From: Yoonia tamlensis
GTDB lineage: Bacteria; Pseudomonadota; Alphaproteobacteria; Rhodobacterales; Rhodobacteraceae
Length of the DNA: 64,000 bases
Reading direction: 5' to 3'
Assembly: GCF_900115105.1 (NCBI RefSeq)
Contig: NZ_FOYP01000002.1
Coordinates: 537,080 to 601,079 of the forward strand
A program made the position numbers and the translations under genes. Below are positions 26,733 through 36,844 of this stretch, piece by piece. The notes under the pieces are model-generated. The model ran no database searches and had not been told where the DNA came from. It saw only the letters and a list, made by a program, of their open reading frames with translations. Numbering within the stretch: position 1 is the first letter of the stretch; each line of letters opens with the position of its first letter.

Positions 26733-28865
26733 ATGACGACTGCGAACGAACTGATCGATCTGGTCCACACTTATAACCCCAATTCGAATTCGGAACTTTT
26801 GCGCGCGGCCTATGCATTTGGCGAGGCCATGCACGAGGGCCAATATCGCCATTCGGGCGAACCCTATTTCACCCATCCTGTTGCTGTCGCCTGCATTCTG
26901 GCCGAACAGCAGATGGATGATGCCACGCTGATCACCGCCCTGCTGCACGACACAATCGAGGACACCAAAGCGTCCTTTGTCGAGGTCGAAAAGCGGTTTG
27001 GTCGTGAAATCGCGGATCTGGTGGATGGCGTTACCAAGCTGACCAATCTCCAGCTTTCTTCGACCCAGACCAAACAGGCTGAAAACTTTCGCAAGCTGTT
27101 CATGGCGACCTCGCGGGATTTGCGGGTGACTTTGGTCAAGCTGGCGGACCGTTTGCACAATATGCGCACGATCAAGGCCATGCGCGACGAAAAGCAGGCG
27201 CAAAAGGCCCGCGAAACCATGGATATCTATGCGCCGCTTGCGGGCCGCATGGGGATGCAATGGATGCGCGAAGAGCTTGAGGATCTGTCGTTTCGCGTCC
27301 TGAACCCTGATGCGCGCAGTTCCATCATCCGCCGTTTTATCACCTTGCAACGCGAGGCGGGTGATGTCGTCCAGAAAATTACCGCCGATATGCGGGTCGA
27401 ACTGGAAAAAGTGAATATCGTTGCCGAAGTATCAGGTCGCGCCAAGAAACCCTATTCGGTCTGGCGCAAGATGCAGGAAAAAGAGAAAAGCTTTAGCCGG
27501 CTTTCGGATATTTACGGGTTCCGTATCATCGTTGCGACCGAGGCTGACTGCTACCGCGTTTTGGGCGCGATCCATCAGCGTTGGCGCGCGGTTCCGGGCC
27601 GGTTCAAAGACTATATCAGCCAGCCCAAAACCAACGGTTACCGGTCCATCCATACGACAGTTTCGGGTCGTGACGGCAAACAGGTCGAAGTCCAGATTCG
27701 CACCCGCGAAATGCACGAGGTCGCTGAAACGGGTGTCGCGGCGCATTGGTCCTATAAGAACGGTGAACGCGTCGAAAACCGCTTTGCGGTTGATCCGGTG
27801 CGCTGGATTGCGTCGCTGACCGAACGGTTGGACGATGATCAGGACCACGATGAATTTCTCGAGGCGGTCAAGCTCGAGATGTATACCGATCAGGTGTTTT
27901 GTTTCACCCCCAAGGGCGATGTGATCAAGCTGCCGCGCGGCGCGACCCCGATTGATTTCGCCTATGCGATCCACACAAGGATCGGTGCGGCCTGTGTCGG
28001 CGCCAAGGTGGACGGCATTCGCGTGCCGCTTTGGACCCGTCTGAAAAACGGCCAGTCGGTTGAGGTCATCACCGCCGAAGGCCAGACACCGCAAGCGACA
28101 TGGATCGAAATTGCTGTCACCGGCCGCGCGAAAACCGCCATTCGCCGCAGCCTGCGCGAAGAGGACCGCGGGCGGTTTGTCCGACTTGGGCGCGAACTTG
28201 CGCGGGTGGCGTTTGAAAACGTCGGCAAGAAAGCGACCGAAAAGGCGCTGACCACCGCTGCTAAGGCGCTTGCGATTGCGGATGCGGATGAATTGCTGGC
28301 GCAGCTGGGCAGCGCGGAAATCACCGGCCGCGCGGTTGTGCGCGCGATTTATCCCGCACTTGAAGCCCGCAACGGCGACGAGGTGGATGAAAACCGCGCG
28401 GTTGTGGGGCTTGAAGTGGGCCAAGAACAGCAACGCGGCGCTTGTTGCCAGCCTGTGCCAGGTGAACGTATTCTGGGGATTACGTTCCGCGGGCAGGGTG
28501 TTGTGGTGCATGCCATCGATTGCGAAGCATTGGCCGATTACGAAGACCAGCCCGAACGCTGGGTTGATCTGCACTGGCACGAAGGCACGCATGCCCCCGT
28601 CAATACGGTCACGTTTGATGTGGCGATCACCAATGATTCCGGCGTGTTGGGCCGTATTTGCACGTTGATCGGTGAGCAGAACGCAAATATTTCCGACCTG
28701 AAATTCATCGACCGGAAACCTGATTACTTCAGGCTGCTGATTGATGTCGATCTGCGCGATACAGAACATCTGCACCGCGTCATGACCGCGCTCGAGGCGG
28801 AAAGCAACGTATCGTCGATTGTCCGGCATCGCGATCCGGCGCTTGCAAATGTGCGGCGCAGCTAA
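26733..28865 (+). CDS. rsh: Bifunctional (p)ppGpp synthetase/hydrolase
   Basis: 710 residues from ATG 26733 (GTG at 26721 is possible). HD hydrolase domain with His49 and His72-Asp73 (LLHDTIEDT); synthetase domain with FKDYISQPKTNGYRSIHTTV near residue 290; TGS domain about 375-440; Zn-finger-like CCQP and a C-terminal ACT domain (about 625-700). Both HD and synthetase motifs look intact, so it can make and degrade ppGpp. The single Rsh of most alphaproteobacteria. Confidence 0.95.
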   Translation: MTTANELIDLVHTYNPNSNSELLRAAYAFGEAMHEGQYRHSGEPYFTHPVAVACILAEQQMDDATLITALLHDTIEDTKASFVEVEKRFGREIADLVDGVTKLTNLQLSSTQTKQAENFRKLFMATSRDLRVTLVKLADRLHNMRTIKAMRDEKQAQKARETMDIYAPLAGRMGMQWMREELEDLSFRVLNPDARSSIIRRFITLQREAGDVVQKITADMRVELEKVNIVAEVSGRAKKPYSVWRKMQEKEKSFSRLSDIYGFRIIVATEADCYRVLGAIHQRWRAVPGRFKDYISQPKTNGYRSIHTTVSGRDGKQVEVQIRTREMHEVAETGVAAHWSYKNGERVENRFAVDPVRWIASLTERLDDDQDHDEFLEAVKLEMYTDQVFCFTPKGDVIKLPRGATPIDFAYAIHTRIGAACVGAKVDGIRVPLWTRLKNGQSVEVITAEGQTPQATWIEIAVTGRAKTAIRRSLREEDRGRFVRLGRELARVAFENVGKKATEKALTTAAKALAIADADELLAQLGSAEITGRAVVRAIYPALEARNGDEVDENRAVVGLEVGQEQQRGACCQPVPGERILGITFRGQGVVVHAIDCEALADYEDQPERWVDLHWHEGTHAPVNTVTFDVAITNDSGVLGRICTLIGEQNANISDLKFIDRKPDYFRLLIDVDLRDTEHLHRVMTALEAESNVSSIVRHRDPALANVRRS

Positions 28866-28889
28866 GGCGCCAGTAAAGGAAGAAACGGT

Positions 28890-29567
28890 TTGGTCTTTAA
28901 GCGCAGGGATAGGCGACCGGTCTGGCAGATCGTGCTGGATTTCGTCTATCCGCGTGGCGGTTGGGGGCGGGCGTTCGAATATGTCAAACACCGCGTGCGC
29001 CGCCTGCCTGATACGCCTGAAAAGATCTCGCGCGGGATTGCGGCGGGCGTGTTTGCCGCCTTTACCCCGTTCTACGGCATTCACTTTGTGATTGCGGCCC
29101 TGCTGGCGCGGATGATGCGCGGGAATATTCTGGCCGCACTTTTGGGGACGTTTTTTGGCAATCCGCTGACCTATATCCCGATCGGGGTTTCGGCCCTGAC
29201 AATGGGTCATTGGCTGTTGGGGCGTCCGTTTAACGCGGCCCTGTTCGGTTTTGGCCACCGCGACCCCGAATTTTGCGGGCTTGGCTGCCGTTTTGGCAGC
29301 GCGTTTTCGGATATTTCGCATAATTTCATGGCGATGTTCACCAGCGCGCGCGCCGATTGGCACGGGCTGGCCGAATTCTATCACGAGGTTTTCCTGCCCT
29401 ATCTGGTTGGCGGCATCATGCCGGGCATTATTTGTGGTGCGGGCGCATACTATATCTGCGTGCCTTTGATCTCGGCCTATCAAAAGCGCCGCCGCAAGGC
29501 CTTGCGCAATAAGCTGAGCCAGCTACGCAAAAAGGCGGAAAATACGGGTGACGACAGCCACGGATAA
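28890..29567 (+). CDS. DUF2062-domain membrane protein
   Basis: 225 residues with a TTG start: AAGGAAG lies 8 bp upstream and no ATG fits. DUF2062 hallmarks are [24 protein letters not shown] and [13 protein letters not shown]; about three membrane helices, and a basic C-terminal tail ([17 protein letters not shown]). Function unknown. It lies between rsh and pdxJ, as in related genomes. Confidence 0.87.
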   Translation: MVFKRRDRRPVWQIVLDFVYPRGGWGRAFEYVKHRVRRLPDTPEKISRGIAAGVFAAFTPFYGIHFVIAALLARMMRGNILAALLGTFFGNPLTYIPIGVSALTMGHWLLGRPFNAALFGFGHRDPEFCGLGCRFGSAFSDISHNFMAMFTSARADWHGLAEFYHEVFLPYLVGGIMPGIICGAGAYYICVPLISAYQKRRRKALRNKLSQLRKKAENTGDDSHG

Positions 29568-29596
29568 CCCTAATGTCCCACAAAAAGGGGGTCGTG

Positions 29597-30349
29597 ATGG
29601 CTGTAAACAAACTGCGTCTTGGCGTGAATATTGATCATGTGGCAACTGTGCGCAACGCGCGTGGCGGCGATGTGCCTAACCCCGTGCGCGCGGCCTTGAT
29701 CGCCCAAGAGGCGGGCGCCGATGGCATCACTGCCCATCTGCGCGAGGACCGTCGCCATATTATCGATAGTGATATTGACCGGCTGGTGGATCAGTTGTCT
29801 GTCCCGCTGAATTTCGAAATGGCCGCGACAGATGAAATGCAGGCGATTGCACTGCGTCACAAGCCGCATGCCGTCTGTCTGGTTCCCGAAAAACGTGAAG
29901 AAAAGACCACCGAAGGCGGGCTTGAGGTTGCGCAGCAGGACAATAAACTTGCGCATTATATTAAACCCTTTGTGGATGCGGGTTCACGCGTGTCCCTGTT
30001 TATTGCGGCTGACAAGCGTCAGGTCGAAGCCGCCGCGCGCATCGGTGCCCCTGTGATCGAATTGCACGCCGGCGCCTATGCCGATGCATGGGCCGAAGGG
30101 CGCTGGGACGTGCGCGACAGCGAATTGGCCAAGATCACCGATATGACCGCCTATGCGCATGAACTGGGGCTAGAGGTCCATGTCGGTCACGGGTTGACCT
30201 ATGACAGCGTGACCCCGATTGCGGCGTTGCCGCAGGTGCGCGAATTGAATATCGGGCATTTTATTATAGGAGAGGCGATTTTTCGCGGGCTTGGTCCGGC
30301 GATTGCAGAAATGCGCCGCCTGATGGATGCCGCGCGGCAAGGAGATTAA
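29597..30349 (+). CDS. pdxJ: Pyridoxine 5'-phosphate synthase
   Basis: 250 residues from ATG 29597 (AAAGGGGG upstream; the in-frame ATG at 29573 adds eight residues). [39 protein letters not shown] and GHGLTYDSV plus [11 protein letters not shown] are the PdxJ active-site strands. Condenses 1-deoxyxylulose 5-phosphate with 3-amino-2-oxopropyl phosphate to make PNP. Starts the pdxJ-acpS-lepB-rnc-era-recO cluster. Confidence 0.96.
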   Translation: MAVNKLRLGVNIDHVATVRNARGGDVPNPVRAALIAQEAGADGITAHLREDRRHIIDSDIDRLVDQLSVPLNFEMAATDEMQAIALRHKPHAVCLVPEKREEKTTEGGLEVAQQDNKLAHYIKPFVDAGSRVSLFIAADKRQVEAAARIGAPVIELHAGAYADAWAEGRWDVRDSELAKITDMTAYAHELGLEVHVGHGLTYDSVTPIAALPQVRELNIGHFIIGEAIFRGLGPAIAEMRRLMDAARQGD

Positions 30350-30350
30350 G

Positions 30351-30788
30351 ATGAATTATATGCGTTATGCAGGTGTTGTGATTGCGTTGACGATCGGCGT
30401 TCCGGTCGTGCTTGGCGTTCTTCGTCAGGTGACAGGGATCAACCTATCAAGTTCTGCTGCGATGATCATACCTGCAATCTGTGCCGCGATGATCGAAGGC
30501 CAAAAGTTCGCCAGCCGTTTTTTACGCGTGCCGACACGGGCAGAAACGATGTCGTTTGTTGTGGTCGCAACACTTATTGCTGCCAGTTTTCAGGCGTTGT
30601 TTACGGCAACTGTGATAACAAATCATCCGCAATATGATCGCCTTTTGCTTACGCCCCCGTCGATGATGCTGATAATTGGCACAGCGGTATTTGTCGTGAT
30701 TGTGATTGCGATTTGCAATCTGGTGTTTCTGCGGATGAGCTGTAAAAATCAGCTTAAAGCGCTAAATGCGACGGACAAAACGAAATGA
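30351..30788 (+). CDS. Small membrane protein, ABZJ_00895-like
   Basis: 145 residues from ATG 30351, preceded by AAGGAG; starts 1 bp after pdxJ. Four hydrophobic segments; the loop after the second carries ICAAMIEGQKFASRF and RVPTRAETM, the pattern of the ABZJ_00895 family. Function unknown. Its presence between pdxJ and acpS is not the standard arrangement and its codon use looks slightly more AT-rich than the flanks, so it may be a later insertion. Confidence 0.62.
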   Translation: MNYMRYAGVVIALTIGVPVVLGVLRQVTGINLSSSAAMIIPAICAAMIEGQKFASRFLRVPTRAETMSFVVVATLIAASFQALFTATVITNHPQYDRLLLTPPSMMLIIGTAVFVVIVIAICNLVFLRMSCKNQLKALNATDKTK

Positions 30789-30801
30789 AAGTTGACCGCA
30801 A

Positions 30802-31203
30802 TTGATCCTTGGTATCGGCACAGACCTTGCGAACATCGACCGCATCCAAGGCACGCTTGACCGGTTCGGCGACCGGTTTCGCAACCGTGTTTTTACCGAC
30901 ATAGAACAGGCCAAGGCCGAACGCCGCAAAGATGTCGCTGGCACCTATGCCAAACGCTGGGCCGCCAAAGAGGCCTGTTCCAAGGCGCTGGGCACCGGAT
31001 TGGCCATGGGGATTTCGTGGAAAGACATGGCGGTGAGCAATATGCGCAGCGGCCAGCCCACAATGCAGGTCACCGGCTGGGCTAAAGACCGGCTGGATGC
31101 GATGACCCCGCCGGGGCATCGGGCGGTTATTCATGTCACTTTGACGGATGATCACCCTTGGGCGCAGGCCTTTGTCGTGATCGAAGCCCTGCCCGCGCCT
31201 TGA
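30802..31203 (+). CDS. acpS: Holo-[acyl-carrier-protein] synthase
   Basis: 133 residues with a TTG start (no ATG in frame; family starts [12 protein letters not shown]). Mg ligands Asp8 and Glu57 ([14 protein letters not shown]) are present. Transfers phosphopantetheine from CoA to ACP. Initiation may be weak because no strong Shine-Dalgarno precedes the TTG. Confidence 0.94.
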   Translation: MILGIGTDLANIDRIQGTLDRFGDRFRNRVFTDIEQAKAERRKDVAGTYAKRWAAKEACSKALGTGLAMGISWKDMAVSNMRSGQPTMQVTGWAKDRLDAMTPPGHRAVIHVTLTDDHPWAQAFVVIEALPAP

Positions 31204-31255
31204 CAGGGCGGGCGTGCCGCCTCATGTAGCCACAAACACCTAAAAGGAATTGGTC

Positions 31256-32089
31256 ATGGCCGAACAAGCCGAAAAATCCGGACCCGTCGCCGCCGTCGTC
31301 GAGACGTTTAAAACCGTCTTTTGGGCGCTGATCATCGCAGGGCTTTTTCGCACGATCCTGTTCCAGCCGTTCTGGATCCCGTCAGGGTCAATGAAAGACA
31401 CGCTTTTGATCGGGGATTTCTTGTTCGTGAACAAGATGGCTTACGGCTATTCCTATGCATCCTGCCCGTCACTGCCGTTCATAAATATCGGTGCTGACAA
31501 ATTTTGCGGCTTTGCCGAAGATTATGACGACCGCCTGTTCGGCTCCGACCCTGAGCGCGGTGACATTGTTGTATTTCGCCATCCGGTGACGGGGCAAGAT
31601 TTTGTCAAACGTCTGATCGGGCTGCCCGGTGACCGGATCCAGATGAAAGACGGGTTGCTTTATATCAATGATGTCGCCGTTGTTGTCGAAAACGCCGAGC
31701 CGTTTATTGAAACAATGGAGCCCCAAGGCCCACAAGGCGGGATTCCGAGCTGTATCAACGGCGCGGTTGGACCAGGTGCGGATTGCATCAAAGAACGGCA
31801 GTTTGAAACGCTGCCCAACGGGGTCCGCCACAGCATCCTGAATACAGGCGACCGCCAGCAAGATGATACCCAGGTCTTTGTTGTGCCCCAAGATGAGTTC
31901 TTTTTCATGGGTGACAACCGCGACAATTCAACCGACAGCCGTTTCCCGCAGGCAACCGGTGGCGTCGGGTTTGTCGAACGCAAAGATCTGATCGGGCGCG
32001 CGGATCGCGTGATTTTCTCTTCTGCGGGGCGGTCGATGCTGTATTTCTGGACATGGCGCAGTGACCGTTTCCTAAAGGCGCTCGATTGA
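31256..32089 (+). CDS. lepB: Signal peptidase I
   Basis: 277 residues from ATG 31256 (AAAGGAAT upstream). One N-terminal membrane segment ([16 protein letters not shown]), nucleophile Ser45 ([10 protein letters not shown]), general base Lys118 ([12 protein letters not shown]), and [11 protein letters not shown] box E. The inserted segment with cysteines (about 70-84 and 160-180) is common in Rhodobacterales. Removes Sec and Tat signal peptides. Confidence 0.95.
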   Translation: MAEQAEKSGPVAAVVETFKTVFWALIIAGLFRTILFQPFWIPSGSMKDTLLIGDFLFVNKMAYGYSYASCPSLPFINIGADKFCGFAEDYDDRLFGSDPERGDIVVFRHPVTGQDFVKRLIGLPGDRIQMKDGLLYINDVAVVVENAEPFIETMEPQGPQGGIPSCINGAVGPGADCIKERQFETLPNGVRHSILNTGDRQQDDTQVFVVPQDEFFFMGDNRDNSTDSRFPQATGGVGFVERKDLIGRADRVIFSSAGRSMLYFWTWRSDRFLKALD

Positions 32090-32766
32090 AGATTTCAGCT
32101 GAACTCACCGCGTTTTCAAAACGGCTTGGCTATCAATTTGCCAAGCCGGAGCACCTGCTGCGCGCGGTGACCCATGCGTCGATGATGAGCCCGCACCGCG
32201 ACGATAACCAGCGGCTTGAATTTCTGGGTGATCGCGTGCTGGGACTTGTGATTGCCGATGCTTTGCTTGCGGCTGATCAATCCGCCCCCGAAGGTCTGCT
32301 TGCGCCGCGCTATAACGCGCTCGTGCGCCGCGAAACCTGTGCCGAGGTCGCGCGCCAGATCGATTTGGGTGCCGTGCTGAAACTGGGCCGCTCGGAGATG
32401 AAATCAGGCGGGCGTCGCAAAGAAGCCCTGCTGGCCGATGCGATGGAAGCGGTGATTGCGGCGATCTATCAGGATGGCGGTTTTGCCGCGGCACAAGAGG
32501 CCGTGTTGCGTCTTTGGGGCGCGCGGGTGCAAAACGTGGCGGTTGACGCGCGCGATGCCAAGACCGCGTTGCAAGAATGGGCGCAGGCGCGTGGCGAAAC
32601 CCCGCCACAATACGTCGAAGTCGCGCGCACTGGACCTGACCATGCGCCCGTGTTTACAATCGAGGTGCGCCTTGCCTCTGGTCCGTCCGAGCAAGCAACG
32701 GCCGGATCAAAGCGCAACGCCGAACAGGCTGCCGCGACCGCCCTTTTGAAGAAAGTGAAATCATGA
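32086..32766 (+). CDS. rnc: Ribonuclease III
   Basis: 226 residues. Starts at TTG 32086, which overlaps the lepB stop (TTGA), so it depends on translational coupling. Signature [12 protein letters not shown] at 42-53, second acidic site [18 protein letters not shown] and a C-terminal double-stranded-RNA-binding domain (about 150-226). Processes rRNA and regulatory RNAs. Confidence 0.95.
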   Translation: MKISAELTAFSKRLGYQFAKPEHLLRAVTHASMMSPHRDDNQRLEFLGDRVLGLVIADALLAADQSAPEGLLAPRYNALVRRETCAEVARQIDLGAVLKLGRSEMKSGGRRKEALLADAMEAVIAAIYQDGGFAAAQEAVLRLWGARVQNVAVDARDAKTALQEWAQARGETPPQYVEVARTGPDHAPVFTIEVRLASGPSEQATAGSKRNAEQAAATALLKKVKS

Positions 32767-33680
32767 CCGATGCCCCCACCAAAGCGGGATTCGTCGCGCT
32801 GATCGGCGAACCGAACGCCGGCAAGTCGACCCTGCTGAACCTGATGGTTGGCGCGAAAGTGTCGATTGTGACCCATAAGGTGCAAACCACCCGCGCCCGC
32901 ATTCGCGGCGTCGCGATGGAAGGCAATGCGCAGCTGGTTTTTGTCGACACGCCCGGCCTGTTCAAACCGCGCCGCCGGCTTGACCGCGCGATGGTTGCTG
33001 CCGCTTGGGGCGGGGCTGCGGATGCGGATGTTGTGGTTTTGTTGATCGAAGCCCACCGCGGCATGACGGATGGCGTTAAGGCCATTCTGGAAACCTTGGC
33101 CGAACGTGGCGGCAAGGCCAAGATCGCGCTGGCGATCAACAAGATCGACAAGGTGAAATCCGAAGTGCTGCTGGCGCTGACCAAGGACATGAACGAAGCC
33201 TACCCGTTTGCAGAAACATTCATGATTTCCGCCGAACGTGGCCATGGTTGCGATACTTTGCGCAAGTGGCTGGTCGAACAGGTGCCGGAAAGCCCGTTCC
33301 TTTACCCCGAGGACCAGATCGCGGACCTGCCCATGCGCATGATCGCCGCCGAGATGACCCGCGAAAAGCTGACCCTGCGCTTGCATCAGGAATTGCCCTA
33401 TGAGTTGACGGTCGAAACCGAAAACTGGGAAGAACGCCCCGACGGGTCCGCCCGCATCGACCAGCTGATCTATGTGGCGCGCGATGGCCATAAGGGCATT
33501 GTTCTGGGCAAAGGCGGCGAAACCGTGAAATCGGTCAGTCAGGCCTCGCGGCTTGAGCTCGAAGAATTTCTTGGCCGCCGCGTGCATCTATTTGTAAAGG
33601 TGAAAGTGCGGCCCAACTGGCTCGAGGAATCAGAGCGCTATTCCGAAATGGGTCTGGATTTCAAAGACGGCAATGCGTAG
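32763..33680 (+). CDS. era: GTPase Era
   Basis: 305 residues. G1 GEPNAGKST 15-23, G3 DTPG 62-65, G4 NKID 126-129; the C-terminal KH domain contains [22 protein letters not shown]. Binds 16S rRNA 3' end during 30S maturation. ATG overlaps the rnc stop (ATGA), as usual for this operon. Confidence 0.96.
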   Translation: MTDAPTKAGFVALIGEPNAGKSTLLNLMVGAKVSIVTHKVQTTRARIRGVAMEGNAQLVFVDTPGLFKPRRRLDRAMVAAAWGGAADADVVVLLIEAHRGMTDGVKAILETLAERGGKAKIALAINKIDKVKSEVLLALTKDMNEAYPFAETFMISAERGHGCDTLRKWLVEQVPESPFLYPEDQIADLPMRMIAAEMTREKLTLRLHQELPYELTVETENWEERPDGSARIDQLIYVARDGHKGIVLGKGGETVKSVSQASRLELEEFLGRRVHLFVKVKVRPNWLEESERYSEMGLDFKDGNA

Positions 33681-33692
33681 CACGGTGGCCCG

Positions 33693-34019
33693 ATGCGGCT
33701 GACGGCGGATATCTGGGTTTCGGCCTATCTGACGCGGCTGCGGCTGCAAGATATTCCTGCATTTGTTGTCGCGCGCGGTGATGGCACCGCGGGGGCTGTG
33801 CTGGTGAAGCTCAATACGCTTGATGGCAACGCCTGCTGCTATACCCGCAGTTTCGATCTGATGAGCGGGGACCGCAAATGGGTGGTGCTGACCGACGGAG
33901 ATGAACCGTCGGTCGATGCCTCTATCGCCAAACAGCGCAGTTTTGATCCGGACCTGTGGGTGATCGAGGTCGAAGACCGTCAGGGCCGGCACTTGCTGGA
34001 TGAACCGGGGCTTTCATAA
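33693..34019 (+). CDS. DUF1491-family protein
   Basis: 108 residues. LTADIWVSAYLTRLRLQDIPAFVVARGD, then AGAVLVKLNTLDG and DLWVIEVEDRQGRHLLDEPGLS match DUF1491, a small alphaproteobacterial family of unknown role regularly found between era and recO. Starts 12 bp after era. Confidence 0.88.
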   Translation: MRLTADIWVSAYLTRLRLQDIPAFVVARGDGTAGAVLVKLNTLDGNACCYTRSFDLMSGDRKWVVLTDGDEPSVDASIAKQRSFDPDLWVIEVEDRQGRHLLDEPGLS

Positions 34020-34029
34020 CTTTGATGCT

Positions 34030-34221
34030 TCCGGCGGGAGTATTTAGGGCAAGATGATATGCAAAGAGTTCGGGCAGTAACGGGTTGTTAAGCAAGTTTT
34101 GACAAACTGGTCTTGCGGTACAGGCTGGAGAGCCGATGGCCGTGCGAGGTGATGTGGCGCAAGCCGTTCACGTGGGGCAAGGTGGTATAGATATCATCTT
34201 GCCCTAAATACTCCCGCCGGA
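34030..34221. mobile_element. 192-bp element with 31-bp perfect terminal inverted repeats
   Basis: The arms 34030-34060 and 34191-34221 are exact reverse complements over 31 bp; the left arm contains CGGCGGGAGTATTTAGGGC and ends with AAGATGATAT. The 130-bp core shows no convincing gene. This looks like a MITE-type element or a long stem formed by two opposite copies of a dispersed repeat; a motif like GGCGGGAGTATTT is, in my memory, very common in Rhodobacterales genomes (unverified). It interrupts the run from DUF1491 to recO. Confidence 0.6.
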
Positions 34222-34288
34222 GGCGGCGCGGCCTTGCAATTTCATGCTGCGCCCGCTGATATGGCGCCATGATCAGGACATATCTGAA

Positions 34289-35014
34289 ATGATTGAATGG
34301 CGCGATGAGGCCCTATTGCTGGCGACCCGCCCCTTTGGTGAGACATCTGTCATTGTCGCGGTTTTTGCAGCCGCGCACGGGCGGTCTGCCGGTGTGGTGC
34401 GCGGCGGGACAAGCCGCAAGATCGCCCCGATATTGCAGCCCGGCGCGCAGATTTCCGTCGCTTGGAAGGCACGGCTTGAGAGCCATCTTGGTGCGTTCAC
34501 GGTGGAACCTGTGCGCAGCCGTGCGGCGGTGGCGATGGGGGATCGTCTGGCGCTTGCGGGGTTGAATGCGGTTTGCGCCCTGCTGGCGCTGGTCTTGCCC
34601 GAAGGCGAAGCGCACCCCAAACTTTATGCGCGTAGCGTCGCGCTGCTGGATTTGCTGGGCCAGTCCGATGTCTGGCCGCTTGCCTATCTGCGCTGGGAGC
34701 AGGCCCTGCTGGACGAGATGGGGTTCGGGATGGATCTGTCGGCCTGCGCCGTGCGCGGCACCAATGAGGAACTGATCTATGTTTCGCCAAAATCCGGCCG
34801 CGCGGTCAGCAGGCAGGCGGCGGGGGAATGGGCCGACCGGTTATTGCCCTTGCCGCCGGTTTTGGCGGGGCAGGGGGATGCGGATAATGCGCAGATCGTC
34901 ACAGCCCTGCGCACCACGGGCTATTTCCTTGAGCGCCGATTGATCGCGTCATTGGGCGACAGGCAGGTCCCGTCCGCACGCGCGCGCTTGATCGACGCGA
35001 TCGGGCGCGCCTAA
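34289..35014 (+). CDS. recO: DNA repair protein RecO
   Basis: 241 residues from ATG 34289 ([20 protein letters not shown]; the frame opens at 34244 but the family starts here). N-terminal OB fold (residues 1-80: [17 protein letters not shown]), helical core and a C-terminal zinc region without the usual four cysteines (only one Cys in DLSACAVRG), as in other Rhodobacterales. Mediates RecA loading in RecF-pathway repair. Its 3' end overlaps mcd by 4 bp (convergent). Confidence 0.91.
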   Translation: MIEWRDEALLLATRPFGETSVIVAVFAAAHGRSAGVVRGGTSRKIAPILQPGAQISVAWKARLESHLGAFTVEPVRSRAAVAMGDRLALAGLNAVCALLALVLPEGEAHPKLYARSVALLDLLGQSDVWPLAYLRWEQALLDEMGFGMDLSACAVRGTNEELIYVSPKSGRAVSRQAAGEWADRLLPLPPVLAGQGDADNAQIVTALRTTGYFLERRLIASLGDRQVPSARARLIDAIGRA

Positions 35015-36696
35015 TCGAGCAGGCGCCGCGCGATGACTTGCGCCTGAATTTCTGCAGCGCCTTCGAAGATATTCAAAATTCGCGCGTCGCATAGAATCCG
35101 GCTGACCTGATATTCGAGCGCAAACCCGTTGCCGCCGTGGATTTGCAGCGCGTTATCCGCGCAGGCCCATGCGATCCGCGCGCCAAGCAATTTCGCCATT
35201 CCTGCTTCGAGGTCGCAGCGCCTGTCATTGTCTTTTTCGGCGGCGCTGAAATAGGTCAACTGCCGCGCGATCATGATTTCAACCGCCATCATGGCCAGCT
35301 TGCCGGATACCCGCGGAAAATCGATCAGGGACTTGCCGAATTGTTTGCGGTCTTGGGCGTATTGCATGCCTATGTCCATCGCCGATTGTGCCACCCCGAT
35401 CGCCCGCGCGGCGGTTTGAATGCGCGCGCTTTCAAAGGTTTGCATGAGCTGTTTGAACCCTTTGCCGGTTTCGCCGCCAAGCAGGTTTTCACCCTTAACG
35501 GCAAACCCGTCAAAGCCCAGTTCATATTCTTTCATCCCGCGATAGCCGAGAACCTCAATCTCGCCGCCGGTCATGCCGGGTGTCGGGAACGGGTCATCAA
35601 CTGTGCCAGGGGTTTTTTCGGCCAGAAACATCGACAGCCCGCGGTAGTCGGTTGTGTCGGGGTCGGTGCGGGCCAGCAATGTCATCACATGGGTGCGGGC
35701 CGCGTGGGTGATCCATGTCTTGTTGCCGGTGACTTCCCAATCGTCGCCCTTTTTGACCGCGCGGGTGCGCAGGCTGCCCAGATCGGAACCTGTGTTGGGT
35801 TCGGTAAACACCGCCGTTGGCAGGATTTCGGCGCTGGCGATGCCAGGCAGCCACTGTTGTTTTTGCTCTTCTGTCCCGCCGCAAAGGATCAATTCGGCTG
35901 CGATTTCGGAACGGGTGCCAAGGCTGCCGACACCTATATAGCCGCGCGACAGTTCTTCGGAGACGACGCACATGGATGCTTTGGACAGGCCAAAGCCGCC
36001 GTATTCTTCGGGGATGGTCAGGCCGAACACGCCCATTTCGGCCATCTCGTCGATCACTTCGATCGGGATCAATTCATCCTTCAGGTGCCATTCATGTGCG
36101 TGCGGCGCGATCTTATCGACGCTGAAGCGCCGGAATTGTTCGCGGATCATTTCCAGTTCATCGTCCAGCCCCGTGGCCCCAACGGTGACATTGGCGGATT
36201 GTTCCTGCATGAGATCCACAAGCCGGCTGCGCGCAGCTTGGGTATTGCCTGATTGGGTCAGGGTCATGACGGCGGGCTGCATCAATGCGCGCATGTCGTC
36301 CTGGGTCAGGCCGATGTCTTGCAGGCGCAAAATCTCGCCTTGGCTCATCGGGATGCCGCCGTAGATTTGCCACAGGTATTCGCCGAATGCGATCTGGTGG
36401 ATCAGCTGTTCGACTTCGCCGAACTTGCCGTCTGCATCTAGCCGCATAGCCCAGTTTTGCATCTGGTGCAGGGCTTGGGCATAGGTCGCGAGCCAAGCAA
36501 GCCCGTGCGCTGCTGTCTGGTGCTGTTCGATCAGACGCGCGCTGACACGGTCGCCGTCTAGCACCACCGCGCGGACAGCCGCCCGCGCTTGGCCCAGCAG
36601 CGTATCAACGGGGTCAAGGGCTGCGGCGCTAAGGTCCAGCAAATCCCCCAAGAGCGGAGATGTGGTTTGGGGCAAGTCCTGACCATCGTGCGGCAT
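35011..36696 (-). CDS. mcd: (2S)-Methylsuccinyl-CoA dehydrogenase
   Basis: 561 residues: an acyl-CoA dehydrogenase core (about 180-561) with a roughly 170-residue N-terminal extension, the size and layout of Mcd of the ethylmalonyl-CoA pathway. Core motifs: [51 protein letters not shown] and [24 protein letters not shown]. Oxidises methylsuccinyl-CoA to mesaconyl-CoA with electrons to ETF (etfBA lie at 53.5-55.2 kb). General long acyl-CoA dehydrogenases are the main alternative. Confidence 0.85.
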   Translation of the reverse strand: MPHDGQDLPQTTSPLLGDLLDLSAAALDPVDTLLGQARAAVRAVVLDGDRVSARLIEQHQTAAHGLAWLATYAQALHQMQNWAMRLDADGKFGEVEQLIHQIAFGEYLWQIYGGIPMSQGEILRLQDIGLTQDDMRALMQPAVMTLTQSGNTQAARSRLVDLMQEQSANVTVGATGLDDELEMIREQFRRFSVDKIAPHAHEWHLKDELIPIEVIDEMAEMGVFGLTIPEEYGGFGLSKASMCVVSEELSRGYIGVGSLGTRSEIAAELILCGGTEEQKQQWLPGIASAEILPTAVFTEPNTGSDLGSLRTRAVKKGDDWEVTGNKTWITHAARTHVMTLLARTDPDTTDYRGLSMFLAEKTPGTVDDPFPTPGMTGGEIEVLGYRGMKEYELGFDGFAVKGENLLGGETGKGFKQLMQTFESARIQTAARAIGVAQSAMDIGMQYAQDRKQFGKSLIDFPRVSGKLAMMAVEIMIARQLTYFSAAEKDNDRRCDLEAGMAKLLGARIAWACADNALQIHGGNGFALEYQVSRILCDARILNIFEGAAEIQAQVIARRLLD

Positions 36697-36713
36697 CTGT
36701 CGAATCCTCTTTG

Positions 36714-36749
36714 TTTGCAGTTGCAGAGATAAAGTGTTTGCACTTGCAG
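36714..36749. promoter_or_regulatory. Direct-repeat operator at the mcd promoter
   Basis: TTTGCAGTTGCAG (36714-36726) and TTTGCACTTGCAG (36737-36749) differ at one base and are 23 bp apart. On the minus strand a promoter TTGCGC (36754-36749), 16-bp spacer, TTATCT (36732-36727) sits around them: one repeat fills the spacer, the other covers the predicted start. TTTGCA-rich sites are typical of RamB-type regulators of acetate and ethylmalonyl-CoA genes; that assignment is inference. Confidence 0.5.
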
Positions 36750-36844
36750 CGCAATATTAATTCGAAAAGAAGTCTCCAATCGACTGAATATGTCGCGTCA
36801 ATTTTTGGGATGTGCTGTGGATCGCAAAAGCGTATGCAGGCAAA

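Noticed and set aside
27432..29483. A 683-codon open frame on the minus strand
   Set aside because: It runs antisense to rsh and the DUF2062 gene, has no recognisable domain, and follows from the codon bias of the real genes.
32469..33587. A 372-codon minus-strand frame
   Set aside because: Antisense to rnc and era, which are certain.
34088..34270. Minus-strand frame of 60 codons in the inverted-repeat element
   Set aside because: Its start lies inside the recO region and part of it is translated repeat arm; the last 30 codons have no recognisable match. Left as an unexplained open stretch.
35137..36252. A 371-codon plus-strand frame
   Set aside because: Antisense shadow of mcd; no family resemblance.
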